Below, in pieces: positions 25,501-38,900 of a DNA stretch of 64,000 bases. Position 1 is the first letter of the stretch; each line of letters opens with the position of its first letter. The translations under genes and the position numbers were made by a program. The notes below the pieces were generated by a model. That model searched no databases, was not told the DNA's origin, and worked only from the letters and a program-made list of their open reading frames with translations. The stretch comes from Beroe ovata (taxonomy: Eukaryota > Ctenophora > Nuda > Beroida > Beroidae): contig CAMPET010000198.1 of NCBI GenBank assembly GCA_946803715.1, positions 8,231 through 72,230 on the forward strand. The letters are read 5' to 3'.

Positions 25501-28129
25501 AGACTTATGTACATTGTGCATGATGCCACAATGTCACACACTTGTAGGTGACGAAAATGCCTAAACTGTGAAATTCATGTTTGTTAAGCATATTGAATTT
25601 GAAGATTGTTTGGGTTTCAGTGTTCAATCTCGATGCTGATGCGAATAATACAGGACAATTCAAATCATGCTATCGAGATGCTTTTACCTGTTTGTCGGTG
25701 CTTTTTGAAAATCATAACAGGGATTGTGCTACAATCACAGATTTTTAATTGCAAACCTGTTGGACATGATTTCGAATTGACAGAGCAACGTCGGAGCTCT
25801 GAATTTTTATAATTTCCATTCACCTATTATACCAAAATAGGTGTATTCAAATTAAGATCTGAGGCCAATTTCATATTCCATTACTGCCAGTGCCACGGCT
25901 TTTGATATTACCTGACAGCTACAGAGCAGTTTAAATACGAAACGAACTTTTACCAATACCATGTCTAACTTGAAACTTCACTCTTTAAGTTGGTGCTTTG
26001 GTATGCTTTGTGCTGTGCAGGCCGCAGGGCTTATATCTCGAGGAATGTCCCGTATGTGTTGGGATATTCATACCTCATGCATGCTTCATACTTAGTGTTT
26101 ATTGCAGGCTTCTATAAGAATATTACCTAATACCAAGCAGAAGCAAGGTTTAAGTTTATCAGCAGTTCAGACTCAGGTCATCATATATGGTCATAGGTTG
26201 CCAAAGAAGAATAAAATTTGAATCCAGCGTAATGTTAAGTAAAATTTTTCCCAAAACCAAATGAGATTTGGTTGTTGTAGTCCGCAGCATCTGTGCGTTC
26301 TTAATCTTAAAGTCTGTGATATGAAAAGGAACGCGGCATATACGACAGACTGCCGCCACCTCACAGTAGCAACACTGAAGCTGTTTCTAGTGATGTGGCG
26401 GCAGTCTGTCGTATATGCCGCGTTCTTTTTCATATCACAGACTTTAAGATTAAGAACGCACAGATGCTGCGGACTACAACAACCAAATCTCATTTGGTTT
26501 NAAGGGAAGGGTTTAAAAATGCAGTGCAAAGTAATGACATTTAGCTCAAGTGCTGAAATCATTTCTCAATATGAATATTACATGACGAAAGTGATGATAG
26601 TGAATCTGTCTGTCAAGATCTCTGATTGCGAATCTGATAATAAGAAGCATCCCAGGTAGTAAGGTGGTCCAAACACCTTGAAATTAACCTTAATAGTCAC
26701 GTGTTATGCTGAGTTATCTACCATTGGCTGTCTTTGCACATCGGGGAGGGGGGCTATCTAAAGTAAGCGTACGCAATACGCATACATGTGTGAAATATTG
26801 CTCGCTATTCATGAATCATTATGCTATTGCTATGCCTCATAACAGCTGTAGCACAACCACACACACACACACACATTGTGCTCTACTGAACACAGAACAA
26901 CAAGCTCAGGTGTTCGTCAATAAGCGTTCTTGATGCATGTCAATAATTATGTACCAAAGAGTTCATTAGAACAGTTGTGCTCTAGTTTCAGCCGCTCATC
27001 ATGTATTGTTTAATTTACGACGTTGCCGTAAACAGGTATATTTTGTGAGGCGCTATAAATGTAACGAGGTAAAACTAGAATTAATCATTTTTCACTACTA
27101 TATTTCCTTCCTGTTGGTATGAGTCACAGATAATATAAGAAGTAAATGAGTGATTTCACGTAGAATCTACATTGTAGATAAGAAGATATTTCAAAACCTC
27201 ATCACGCATTATGAATCACGCGTGACAAGTAATAACGCGTGACCCTGACCAAGTGATCACCGCGTGACGGGCAAAGTCTGTCTGCCAATCCCTGACGATT
27301 TGGGTCTCTCGAGGAGACCACCTCTGCCGGTGGTCGAGTGGTTGGGGTGGTGGTTGTGGTTGTTTGCGAGTGTGTGTTGCTTTTGGTGTGGGATGTTGGG
27401 TGTGTTGCGAGATACGTGATACGGTGAGCGTAACGTGGGCTGTTTGCCCCTGAATCTGAAATGAGGTGGTGTGTTACCTGAAGTTGTAATATGTTACCTG
27501 AGGGGAACAGGGACGGGAACAGTTTCCTCCTCTTTGAAGAACTGACTGAGGGGAGACGCGAGAGTTACTATTGGGTGGGACTTATTCTTATCATGATGTC
27601 TGGTCCCCGTATATGAGGGATGGGGGGAAGAGGGGCCTTAAGAAGAGAGGGCCCAAGGAAGGGCATCTTTTGTTTCTTTTGTGAGAGGGAAGCATACTGA
27701 CTGTTCCGAAAGCAGAATGACGGACGGACATTTTGTCACGAGTGTTTACCTGAGTGCACTGATGCGGGTTCGGCGATGGGCGTACGTCATGGTGTGCTGT
27801 CCTCCGCAACTTCTGTTCGTCGGCGGCATGTCGTACGGGTCGCTTTTCATATGTAAAAGACTGACATAAGTACGGACACACACACACACGTCACACACAC
27901 ACAGATATATTTCATACAAGTGTCTACACCAACCCTTGACACACACTGACAAGTGACAAACCACACTAACAGTACTGACACACTGACACACAGACCAGTG
28001 ACAAGTCACACTAACAGTACTGACACACTGACAAGTGACAAGGCACACTAACAGTACTGACACACTGACAAGTGACGTCAACGGTACAGATTTCACAAAT
28101 ATTCATGAGGGTTGTTATGAACGAGGACA

Positions 28130-28166
<37 letters not shown>

Positions 28167-30825
28167 CTTGTAACTAGCTGCACATTGTAACAAGAGCTGT
28201 TACTATAAAGCTGTGCATGGCCCGTCCAAGGCTAAGTGCTTATGATGATGAGAATCTTAATTATAGCCATCATGATACTTTGTATCACTCGGCTATCATA
28301 ATGACCACTGCTCACCCAATGATGTAGCACATAAGAAAATTAGGGAGGAATGAAGAGCAAATTAGTTAATTAGTAGCTTAACCATTTTATTGTTTAGTTG
28401 ATAATTAGTATTACGCTAACGTTGGTACATTTTTCTATAATACAACTTTTGTTCGGGTTTCTACTTATTCATTCCTGTTTCATTCCTGTTTCTACTGTAG
28501 TTGCGCCGACTCGAAGAATACACGCCGTTCCTAACAGTTACACCTACTGAGACATAACAGCTAAGTATCGGAAATGATTATGCTTTTGATGCCTCACATT
28601 AGCACGTTCTAACTCGAATCTTCGGGCTTAACCGGAATAATAGCAAAAATACTCTCCGATTACATATTTACGCATGAAAATATTCTCCCTCGCACGAACA
28701 CAAGGAAATATTTTTCACGCACAGACACAGATAAAAAACTGACCTCCATGGATAACGCGGTATGTTCTGGCTAAATTGTAAGAGAGATGTTACATGGAAT
28801 AGGTATCAGCGACCGATTATCAGTATCGTGACTGATTATCAGTTACGTTGTCTTATCATGATGACTCAGACTGATTATCAGCTGCACGTGGTCTGACGTC
28901 ACAGTTTAGGTACTTACTTGCGCTGGTGTTGTCTGATTAGTTCCAACTCATACGTGGTATACGGTCGGTTGCTCCGTACGCCGGGAAAGCCGTAAGCTAC
29001 CGGAAGTGCGGAGGGAAGCATTCCCCCTGAGTTCACTTCCACCGGCCTGTCACACGAGATACAGTGGAACTTGAGTAGCTTCCTGTGAAGAGAGGGAATG
29101 TTATTGTTATATTGTTATCCTCCACTTTTATAATTCATGATCAACGGAGAGTGTGAGAAATGAGAAAATCCGTCATCATTGTTCATGTATAGCACATGTG
29201 ACGGATATTGTGCTATGAAGTTACATAAATACTGTCGGCGACAGTTGCAGAAACACCACGCACCAGCGATCAGGAGATTTCTGAGTCAATTACGGTAATT
29301 AGATTTTAATAAGTACGTAATTTCGAGGACAGGAGCAGAAGGTACTAGCTATGATTTGACATGTTTTTGCCAATATTTGGAGTTTTCAAGCATTATATGA
29401 ATACTCTCTAGGTTTGCTTAATTTCCCGCCAAGAAATTAGGTCTATCCTTGGTCGATTAAGGGGTGACGAAAGAGGGTATATGGCCGTTTTCCAGGCGAA
29501 TCAATGGCTGGTACCTGCTTTACTATTATAGATGGATTATACTACCAGAATGTGATCGAAGGTGGCACAGATCACAATCTATTCCTGCAGACAATAGGAA
29601 TTATCAGCTTGTATATCTATGAACATTGGACAAAGAGGGGGTTATGTGCAGGATCCAAGCATTGACTAGACTAGCCAACGGCGTTCTGACCATGCTCATA
29701 CTATCCGGTGTCGAAAACGGGATAATTTGCGTGAAAAGTGGCTGAAGTGGCAATTAACACGGAACTATTGTTTCGAGAACTAGCCTCCTCACGGAAAGTT
29801 CTAATTTCACGATGATTGTTCACTGTTCAGCACAATCATATACCAGCGTCCAGCATATTATATGAACCTGAGTTTAATGTGAACCTATTCGCTATTGTCA
29901 CTTCTTAGTTTGTGCCGTGTGGTCATAAGAACGAATTCACAGGATAATATCCAGTAAATGCATTCTCATCTATGGTTTTTCATTTCATTCGAGCTTCTCA
30001 TGGACGTGATGTCAATAATAGCAATGTTTTGTTGAACACGATACCTATAGAGCTATAGGAACAACATCTTGTTTCAATCTCAGCTGAAAGTTCGGCAGAA
30101 ATGCCTGATCATGAGCCATCCTAGTAACATAATAGTGAAAATACCTATCCATCAAACAAATTGTGTAATCACACCACTCTATTCTAGTGAATGATCAGTT
30201 TATACCATATTTTGTAGGTATGATGGAAAGTTGCTATAGATAGGTACTCGTGGCATCTTTACATCTCTTGAAGGTCTTAGATTACAACATTACAAAAATC
30301 GCTCTTCTGACTTCTTTTCATTGGCATATTCCTTCCCATGATACTCTGATACGTTGACACGATTTGCGTATGCTGTTCATTTCCCCTGAGTGCATCTTCC
30401 TACATTGCCGAAATCCCGTTTTCATTCAGATCAATTGTTGATGGTGGGCAACGCCCTATGTTCAGTCTTTCCTAGAAATTAGCATTAAACCAATCGCCAA
30501 ACCAACTCGTACAACTATTCTCTTGGTACCGCAATCGTAATAGTCCTAAAACCGCTCGAAATGCTATCCAACCATGTTATAAATGGAGATCATGAAATCG
30601 TATTATGAATTCCCAACTTCCGACGAGTTAATCATCATCATCATGATGTGATTATGAACTCATGTTGCAACAGGTGGGACGCTCTTTCTCCTCTCTCGAT
30701 ACTGCTGCTCGATACCCATTCATAATACTATAATAGCTGAATTGCTTGCGAAGCTGTCTCCATTAGTTAGCACGAGTGTCTTTGTTTGTGTGTGTTTGTG
30801 TTTGTGTGTGTATGTGTTTGAGTGT

Positions 30826-30898
<73 letters not shown>

Positions 30899-32898
30899 GT
30901 GGGTGTGTGCAACTTTTCAGGACAAGAACTTTACCACCTGCCACAATATTGTGATAACTTTTCATTAGAATTGATACTTTATCATCAAACCAGTGTTTGA
31001 TTTATTGCTGGATAACGGAATCGTTCCAATCTATAACTAGTAACTTTTCTTTGTACTGTAGCTGAGTTTCACAGATTTTATACGAATTAGAAGCTTTTTC
31101 AAATCTTTTACAATGTTTTAGGAAGCATTAAGACACATTAGTCTCCATTTTCACTGCTGTTATTGGGCTTTAGTTGAACATATAAATGTAGCGAACACAT
31201 CGGATCGAGGTCAATTTTCATATTAGTCAGAGATCGTATAACTCGCATAATGAACACATATAGATTGGCAAATTATTATGGCAGTAACCTCGCACCAGTG
31301 TGGGGAGGGAGGGATGTTCAAGCTAAAGTTGATCGGTTGATTTAACTATCTCAGTTCAAAACATGTATCACATGTGATGGATTGTAATAACTATTAACCA
31401 ATAACCGGTAGTAGTTATTATCAGTTAACACAGGACACTTAACCTTCATAGCAACTGAATAATGACCTCTGATCATATAACCTTAAACAATGGCAGAGCT
31501 AAGGACTGAAGCACTCAGGACATGTTATTTGGGGTGTGAACTATAGTGTAGGTTTCATTTAAGCATCATTTGTTTGACTTTAGTTGACCAAATGTTTACG
31601 TCCAGGTCGCAATGATACACGAGATGTCCCCCGAATACAACGCTGTGAGGCCAGGAGAGGTGTCTATTGGACTTCTGCTCCTGCTCTGCTCCATTCTCGG
31701 GGTACTGCTCAACATTCCTTCCCTCGTGTACTTTTGCAACATGAAGACGAAGAGCAAGAATGGGACATACTTCCAGCGGACTTATCAGATAATCTGTGTG
31801 ACAGACATTCTCATTTGCACCACTCTCTTCCCCTTTATTGACACTGCTTTCTCACCTGCTAGAAAAGGAAATCTCTATTCAAATGAGGTTTTCTGTGGCA
31901 TCTGGGCCGTTTTGTGGACAGTGCTTCCTGAGATGACCGTGTTCATGGTCGCCTTCCTCAGTCTCTCCAGACTGGGAATTCTGATATTCCCTCACGCAGA
32001 GTACAAGCCATTGGTGGCATGGGCAGTGCCACTGGGGTACTGCACCGCCACCACTGTGTTCAAAGTGGCACTACTCGCGGTGGGGATCACTGATTCCCGG
32101 TATGTGCCCAATATCATGGCATGCACAAGTGTAGTGGACATGGGAAATGGTGGACCAGACACCAAACCAAGTGCGGTGCAGTGGATGTGGGATATCTGCA
32201 TCAGAGTGCTGTCCAGCATACAGACAGGCATGACAGTGATGCCCATTCTCCTGTCCTGCTGTCTCTCAATATTCATCCTCTACCGATCTAAGATGGCGAA
32301 CACAGCGATCCAGAGGAAGGTGTCCGATCGTAAACAAGACCATGCTACCCTAACTGTGATACTTATAACCGCTGTGTACATTATCTTCAACATTCCCATC
32401 TTCGGATACTACATCTACTATGCCCGGTGGACATTCTCTGTGAACAGTGACATGACTATCGCCGAGATAGGTGCAAGTAGAGCAGACTACCTGGACACAA
32501 AGTTCATGAGGTTCTACGCAATCCCGGTCCTAGGAACAACCCTCGTTGCCATGAACAGTGCAGTTAACCCAGTGGTCTACTACGCTAGGATCTCTCAGTA
32601 CCGAGAATTCATTGGCAAGATTGTCCAGAGGATCAAAGGACAGAGGGAAAGTATTAAACTGAGCAGCTTAATCAACATCAACTCAACTCACGAGAGTTAA
32701 GACTGACGAACTCGACAGTTTACGCTCAATACTGCTCCTTAGGGTTTCAGTTTAGTCTTTTTTATAGTTGTTTTTCGATATTTTGGTGACGAAAAGGTCA
32801 ATTAACTGTTGAATTTTCCTGTTGGTAAAAAGTTTATCAAGTGTCTGTGTTTGTAACTTCAAGAATGGGTGAATCTCCCACAGACACAGGCACAGAGA

Positions 32899-32929
<31 letters not shown>

Positions 32930-35900
32930 CCACACAAACCTCCTCATTCCAGCAGGGTCGTTCTCATCCGAGGGCGGGGGTGGGGCGGCAGGTCCACTCG
33001 CTTTCAACTTGTTCAGCCTGCTCTCTAAATAATGTATGAAGATGAGATGGCATCCCAATTGTGACATGTAGCAACGGCACCTACTATGTAGGTATGTGAA
33101 CATTCAAACTGTAGGAAAGTACCTAATAGCTTACTAGGTACCTATCTAATTCACCCGATTTTACCTTTTTTCCACATGTGTATAAAATAATCGTGTGGTA
33201 CCTTAGTAACTACCTATAGACAGTTACTCACCAAGGAAGTCCTTCACATTCTGCAATTCCATCCTATCAAGCTTGCCCTCGACATCATTGGAAATCTGGT
33301 TGATCGCCAGTTTCAAGGCCTCCTCCTGGCCTTCACATCGCTTCAGTGCTGACTCAAGACCACTGTTCAGCTTCTCAAAGTGATTGTCCACAAACACTCT
33401 GTTGGCTTTGTGGTCCATGGAACGTTTGTCAGCCTTGTCTTCCATTTCCATGACAACGAAGTCCTTATCAGCTTTCATTTCTCTCAGATCATCAACACCA
33501 GTGTACAAGGTCTGGAGAGTTGAGTTGAGGTCAAGCATGCATCAAGCAATATTGAATAGAGCTGACTCAGACTGAGCCAGAGGCCCATAATGTACAACAC
33601 TACAAGTACAACAGCTGAACTATGTCTGAGAAAAAACCTTGAGATGAAGATCCTTCTGAGTTGCATCATCAGTCAGCCGTGTGATGTGTTCATGGTGTGC
33701 TTCTTGTTCTTCTCCCAGAGCCTTGATTGTGTCCTTCAATGCTTGGAGAGCTTCGCTATCCAGGTCCTGGTCAACAGAATTTGTCAGTCGCGCTTTTTGG
33801 AACAAACGCGCGCGAACTGAAATAGACCAAGCGCGCTAAAAACGACCAACATTCACAGAAATGTTACCGCGCGCGCTCGATATGTTTGAGAATCGCTGAG
33901 ACAAGTTTCAAGTGGCAAATCTATTCATCTTTTCTTCAATCTTCTTACTTCCACTCATTAGCGAGAAAGATGGTCAGTAAAGCTGGTAAGACGAAAACTA
34001 CCCAAATTTTATTGGTGTCTACTCGGACCCAACTTGGTGTCAACTCACCGCAGTTGGTTTGGGAGCATTTTCCATCGTATCCTGAAGAATCTTGTATCTG
34101 TTGAGTAAGTCCTCAATCTGACCATTGAGTTCGGCGATAGCTGCCTTGTTCGTTTCGTTCTCTTGGCTGACATTGCTTATCTGATAAAGAGAAACTCGTC
34201 AGTGTGGTGCTAATTAGTGACGTAATTACCTCAAATTAATGATAGACATAACTTTCATTCAGAACAATACTCCATTGACAACGAGCCATCCTTGAATTTA
34301 AACATTGGTTAAAATACCTATCTGCGACAAATTCTGTGATATTGAGGACATAGGTTAAAAATAGACACACACACAAATACACTTACTGTTACCATAGAGG
34401 TTACTTACAATCCAGCTAACAACAACACTATAATAGACACACAGATGGTTGTTATTTGAAACATGATACACTGCAATACGGCACAGCAGCAGTACCCTGG
34501 TAAATGGTAGGAGTGAGCTTCCTCACGACGTATTTCACATGATAGTTCTGTGCAGTTTAAGGATGGTATTGGCATCATCACATGCAGTACTAAGTGGCAT
34601 TTTCCACGGGGAAAACACATCTTTAAAAGTTTGAAGGACATCCCCCAGCTGTTATTTAGAGCATATCTCGGACATAAGCACCAAATAGATAAACTTTTGC
34701 TACATCTATTGTACTATCTGTTACAATGTATATAAGCAACAAGTTCATCGTATACGTATGCTCAGTAAGGATTTGTGTGTTCAGGGCAGACCACCGCATA
34801 GCTGCGGCAAGCAGCAATCATGATTAATAAACACAAATATTATGTTTTGTGAGAACACAATAAACACGTGTGCACTATTTCCTATCAGGTGTAATGTGCC
34901 TCATTTCATTTGTTGTTCAACTACTGTAGTTTACACTGTTTGGACTATGCCTCAGACACAGATACTCACACACACACAGGTCACAGATACACAGATACAC
35001 ACACACCGAATTCATCAGTACATCAAGACGAGTGTGAAAGTGTGGGAAGTGTTTATGGTGTTCAGTGGACAACAACTCTACCCTGGGCACTCTGTACTTA
35101 CCAATTCAGCTGCGTGGAGTGCCTCCTTCATACCAGCTGACAGAGCTTCCAGTTGATCCTTCAGATCGTTAGGTAGGGCTTTGCCACCGAACTCAGCTGT
35201 GAAAATATAGGTTATTTAGGTATACCTTTCGCTCCTGTCGATAAGTTTTGTAGAATAAACGGATTTCCCCAAATTTCCGATTAAACAACATGCTAGTGCA
35301 TGCTCAACCGATATAGCTGGTTTAAAACCCAGCACGTAATATATGGGAGGGCTGCATGCTGCGTGGACAGCAATTAATTGTCGATTATAATCGATACACT
35401 GTAACGAATGATATAGGTACTGAATCAGGAACATAATTGGGGTTCATCATTTCACACTCAAGTAGCAGCATTAGCAGGTGACGATGGACTGACAATCGTG
35501 TTGTTACCGTTATAACCCGTGCTTACATGAGAAGATCAAGTTTGTGACAGAGGTGACTAGCTCGTTTGATACAAGTGACGCTAGCTATCGTGTCATTAGT
35601 GATCATTGTGACGTTCGTGACCAGATAGTAAACCTCACGTCTCCCGAAATATACGGGATATTATCAGAATAGCGCATCTAAAAATGAACAGTGATGTTCA
35701 TTTATAAATGTGAGGGGGTTGATTCATGTTAGAGGCAAATTTGGCAAGGTTGGGGAGTGATGCGAAAGGTGATTAGTAATATCGAGGAATGAAAGTGATG
35801 AAATACCGATCATATTTTGATGTGAGTTGCGCAGGCAAATCTGTTTATCCCTCAGGCTATCCAGGAGCGAAGCGTTATCGGTGGCCTCTATCGGAGGTAT

Positions 35901-38900
35901 TACCGAGAAATCGGAGAATTCCGAGACCCCATCTCCGCCGTCAAGAGGTTGCGTGATGAGGGTATGCGTGGTAAAATCGTGTTGTGGTGAGGTAAAATCG
36001 TCGAGAGGTTGTGGTTGAGTGAATGGGTCAGCGTACTCTGTGACTGAATCTGCAGATGGAGAGGACAGTCAGGTGGAGATGGCGGATTGGCGGGGATGAT
36101 TTCTTCAGAAATGTGATATTTGGCAGCCATTCTACTAGAGGATATGGGGGCTTGGCAGGATGGGAGTGGGGTGATATGAATTGGGGGCCGGGGTGAGAGT
36201 TTTCAAAATGTGGTGTGGACGAAAATGCTGATAATATCCCATGTATCGGCGTGAATCATTATATGTGAATCGTTTGCTATGATCTCGTATGTGTGTGTGT
36301 GTCTGTGCCTGTGTGTGTGTGTGCGTGTGTTTGTGTGTGTGTGTGTGTGGCTGTACAAAAAGAGTATCAAGTACTACTCGATGAGGGTTTTGAATAAGAT
36401 CATCACGAATGGTGAAGTAATATTTGCAGAGTTATAGATTCGATGCTGCAGTCTGCACATGAGTCAAAAGTTATGAAGATTGTGTGTGGTTGTGTGGGTG
36501 TGTTTCTGTGTAGCTGTGTAGTGTGTGTGTGTTTGTCTGTTTAAAGTTTTCTAACGCATGTGGCATGTGTATGAAATATGCTTTGTTTAGAAAACGTAGA
36601 TATCCATAATTACTCTTGTCAACTGAGAGAAAATTGGACGAAGGTACANGTGTGAGTGTCTGTGCGTGTATGTGTGTGTGTGTGACGTTCAGAGTTGGTT
36701 TAAAGAAACATGCCATAACTAATCATGCCTTCAGAACTTGAAAACTGTCATTCCAAACAGCCAGTAGCCAGTAGCCACCACATGCAATACGCCACTACGC
36801 CAGTAGTTCAGTCAAAATTCCGCCACACTGTTGTCATAAGTATGGAACATGCTGTGATACTACATGAAAATCGGCTGATATTCAGCCGTTAAATCTTTCC
36901 AAAGGGACAGCACTACGATAAGCCACCGACAAATAGCAATTTGATAATTGTACAAGTGTGAAAGAGATGTTTTGTTAGCACGTGTCTACAGCAGTTGTTA
37001 ACAGTAGTTGTAAACAGTAGTTGTTAACAGTTGTTGTTAACAGCAGGTGTTAACAGATGATTTACACGAGTATTATAGCACGGGTATATACTCACACCCC
37101 TCACTCTCAACATGGGTGTCAACATGAGTGTCAAAACTGGTGTCAGTGCTATCAACTCTATTGACCAACTCAGGATGGGAGACCAAGAACCTACCTATGC
37201 ATGTTGAAATAATTAATTATGATTTGTAAATGGCTTTATTCATCGAGTGGTATGGAAATTCTCAATTCGTATTGCTATAATACAACGGTCATGCTTGCAA
37301 AGATTCGCATACTTGAGAATGACCTTTCCAATTTAAATTTCGATGGATGCGTGTCACACTCATATTTAAGTAATAGATTTTGTAGCACTCCATCATGATT
37401 GTATTACGAAAGATAACTTACTGCCCAAGTGGCCCTAAGAAAGCCCAAACATTTTGAATATTATTATGTAAATATTTGAATATCAAATAAATGTGGTTTG
37501 CGAAATACTACGCATCATAACCGTTCTGAATAGCTAGCAAGCACTCATGTTTTGGAAGGAGATTCATTTTGAGCTCAGATCGCATAATGTCTGCCTCATT
37601 CCTTCCTAAATAACTGAGAAGTGAGATAGGTACGCCGAAATAACCGGTTACACCCAAGATTCTACATTGTTGCAGTTAGATTCTCTATCTCAAAATCCAT
37701 GACTTGCAGAATTTGAAATGGTGATTGAGTTTAGCGATCAGGTTGCAGCTCTAGATTTGAATGCAAACCTTGCATTAGGTAGTTATTAACTTAATACACG
37801 TAGAGATTTTGTTAATTGATGACAGTGTTATGTTGGCATGGCTACAGTCCAAATGTTACAGTCCGATAATGCTAGCCAATAGCCTACCTATGTATCAAGA
37901 CTATTCTAGCCAGACTAGATAACTGACATGACGAAACTCTGTTGTTCCCCTTCCTGACCCACCAGAATTTAACAGTAAATTAACCCAAGAACGGAAGATA
38001 ATGAGGACACATAACTCACATTCTAATCGGTTGATCCTATCCTGCAGCTCCTGCAGCGCCTCAGTGAATCTAGCCCTTGCCATCTCTGTTCTGGAAGAAG
38101 GGGGACGTTTCTGTTTGATCGCTTCCTCAATCTTACTGTCCAGGCCATCCTCATCTATCTTTGTCTTAACTTCCTGTTCTAGTCCGGTAATCTTGTTTCC
38201 CAACTCGTCCGTCTTTCCTTCCAGTTCGCCCGCCTTCTGGAGCGCCTCCACGCCCTCGCGGGATGGCGGTATGGGCGATCGTGGCGGCTTGTACGCCTTG
38301 AGAATCTCGTCCAGTCCTATCCAGGTAACGTACAGCTCGTGAATGTTATCAATGTCCGCTTTGGTAGGTAGCGTCAGTATTTTATCATCGATTTCATCCT
38401 TCAGCTTCATGAGTCCTTCAACCTTTTTAGCCAGTTCCTGAGCCAGTGCTTCGTCTGAGGAATGAACAATTAGTACCTATATGGATAATGAGTGGAATAG
38501 TCACAAATATGGGAAACAATGAGCAATTTATTGGGTATATACGGGTCGTATCATTGGACTCATTCCGGAAATGTAACTCTCCCGATGCCATGAAAGAGAG
38601 CAATGTATCATTTCCTGGATAGACTATGCCGGATGCTTTGAAAACACAATGTTTCTTCAATATATATTGGGAACATTCGCTACAAATGATATGGAACTAT
38701 CATGACTATTTGGGAGACATTGTACAGACATGTTCATTGTACAATGTACAATGTGCATTGCAGACATTTCATTTTGATAATAAATGTTAGACTGTTAGAC
38801 TGTTTCACCGTCTAAAACAAGATAGCTATACTTATCATCATGATGGCCGATGATGATGTTATGCCAAGATATCATGTTTTCGCTATGGCGACTGAACATT

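Noticed and set aside
26191-26659. Frames of 123 and 132 codons
   Set aside because: Mirror-image products of the inverted repeat at 26254-26500, crossing an N.
30720-31000. Poly-His and Val-Cys repeat proteins
   Set aside because: Translations of a TG microsatellite.
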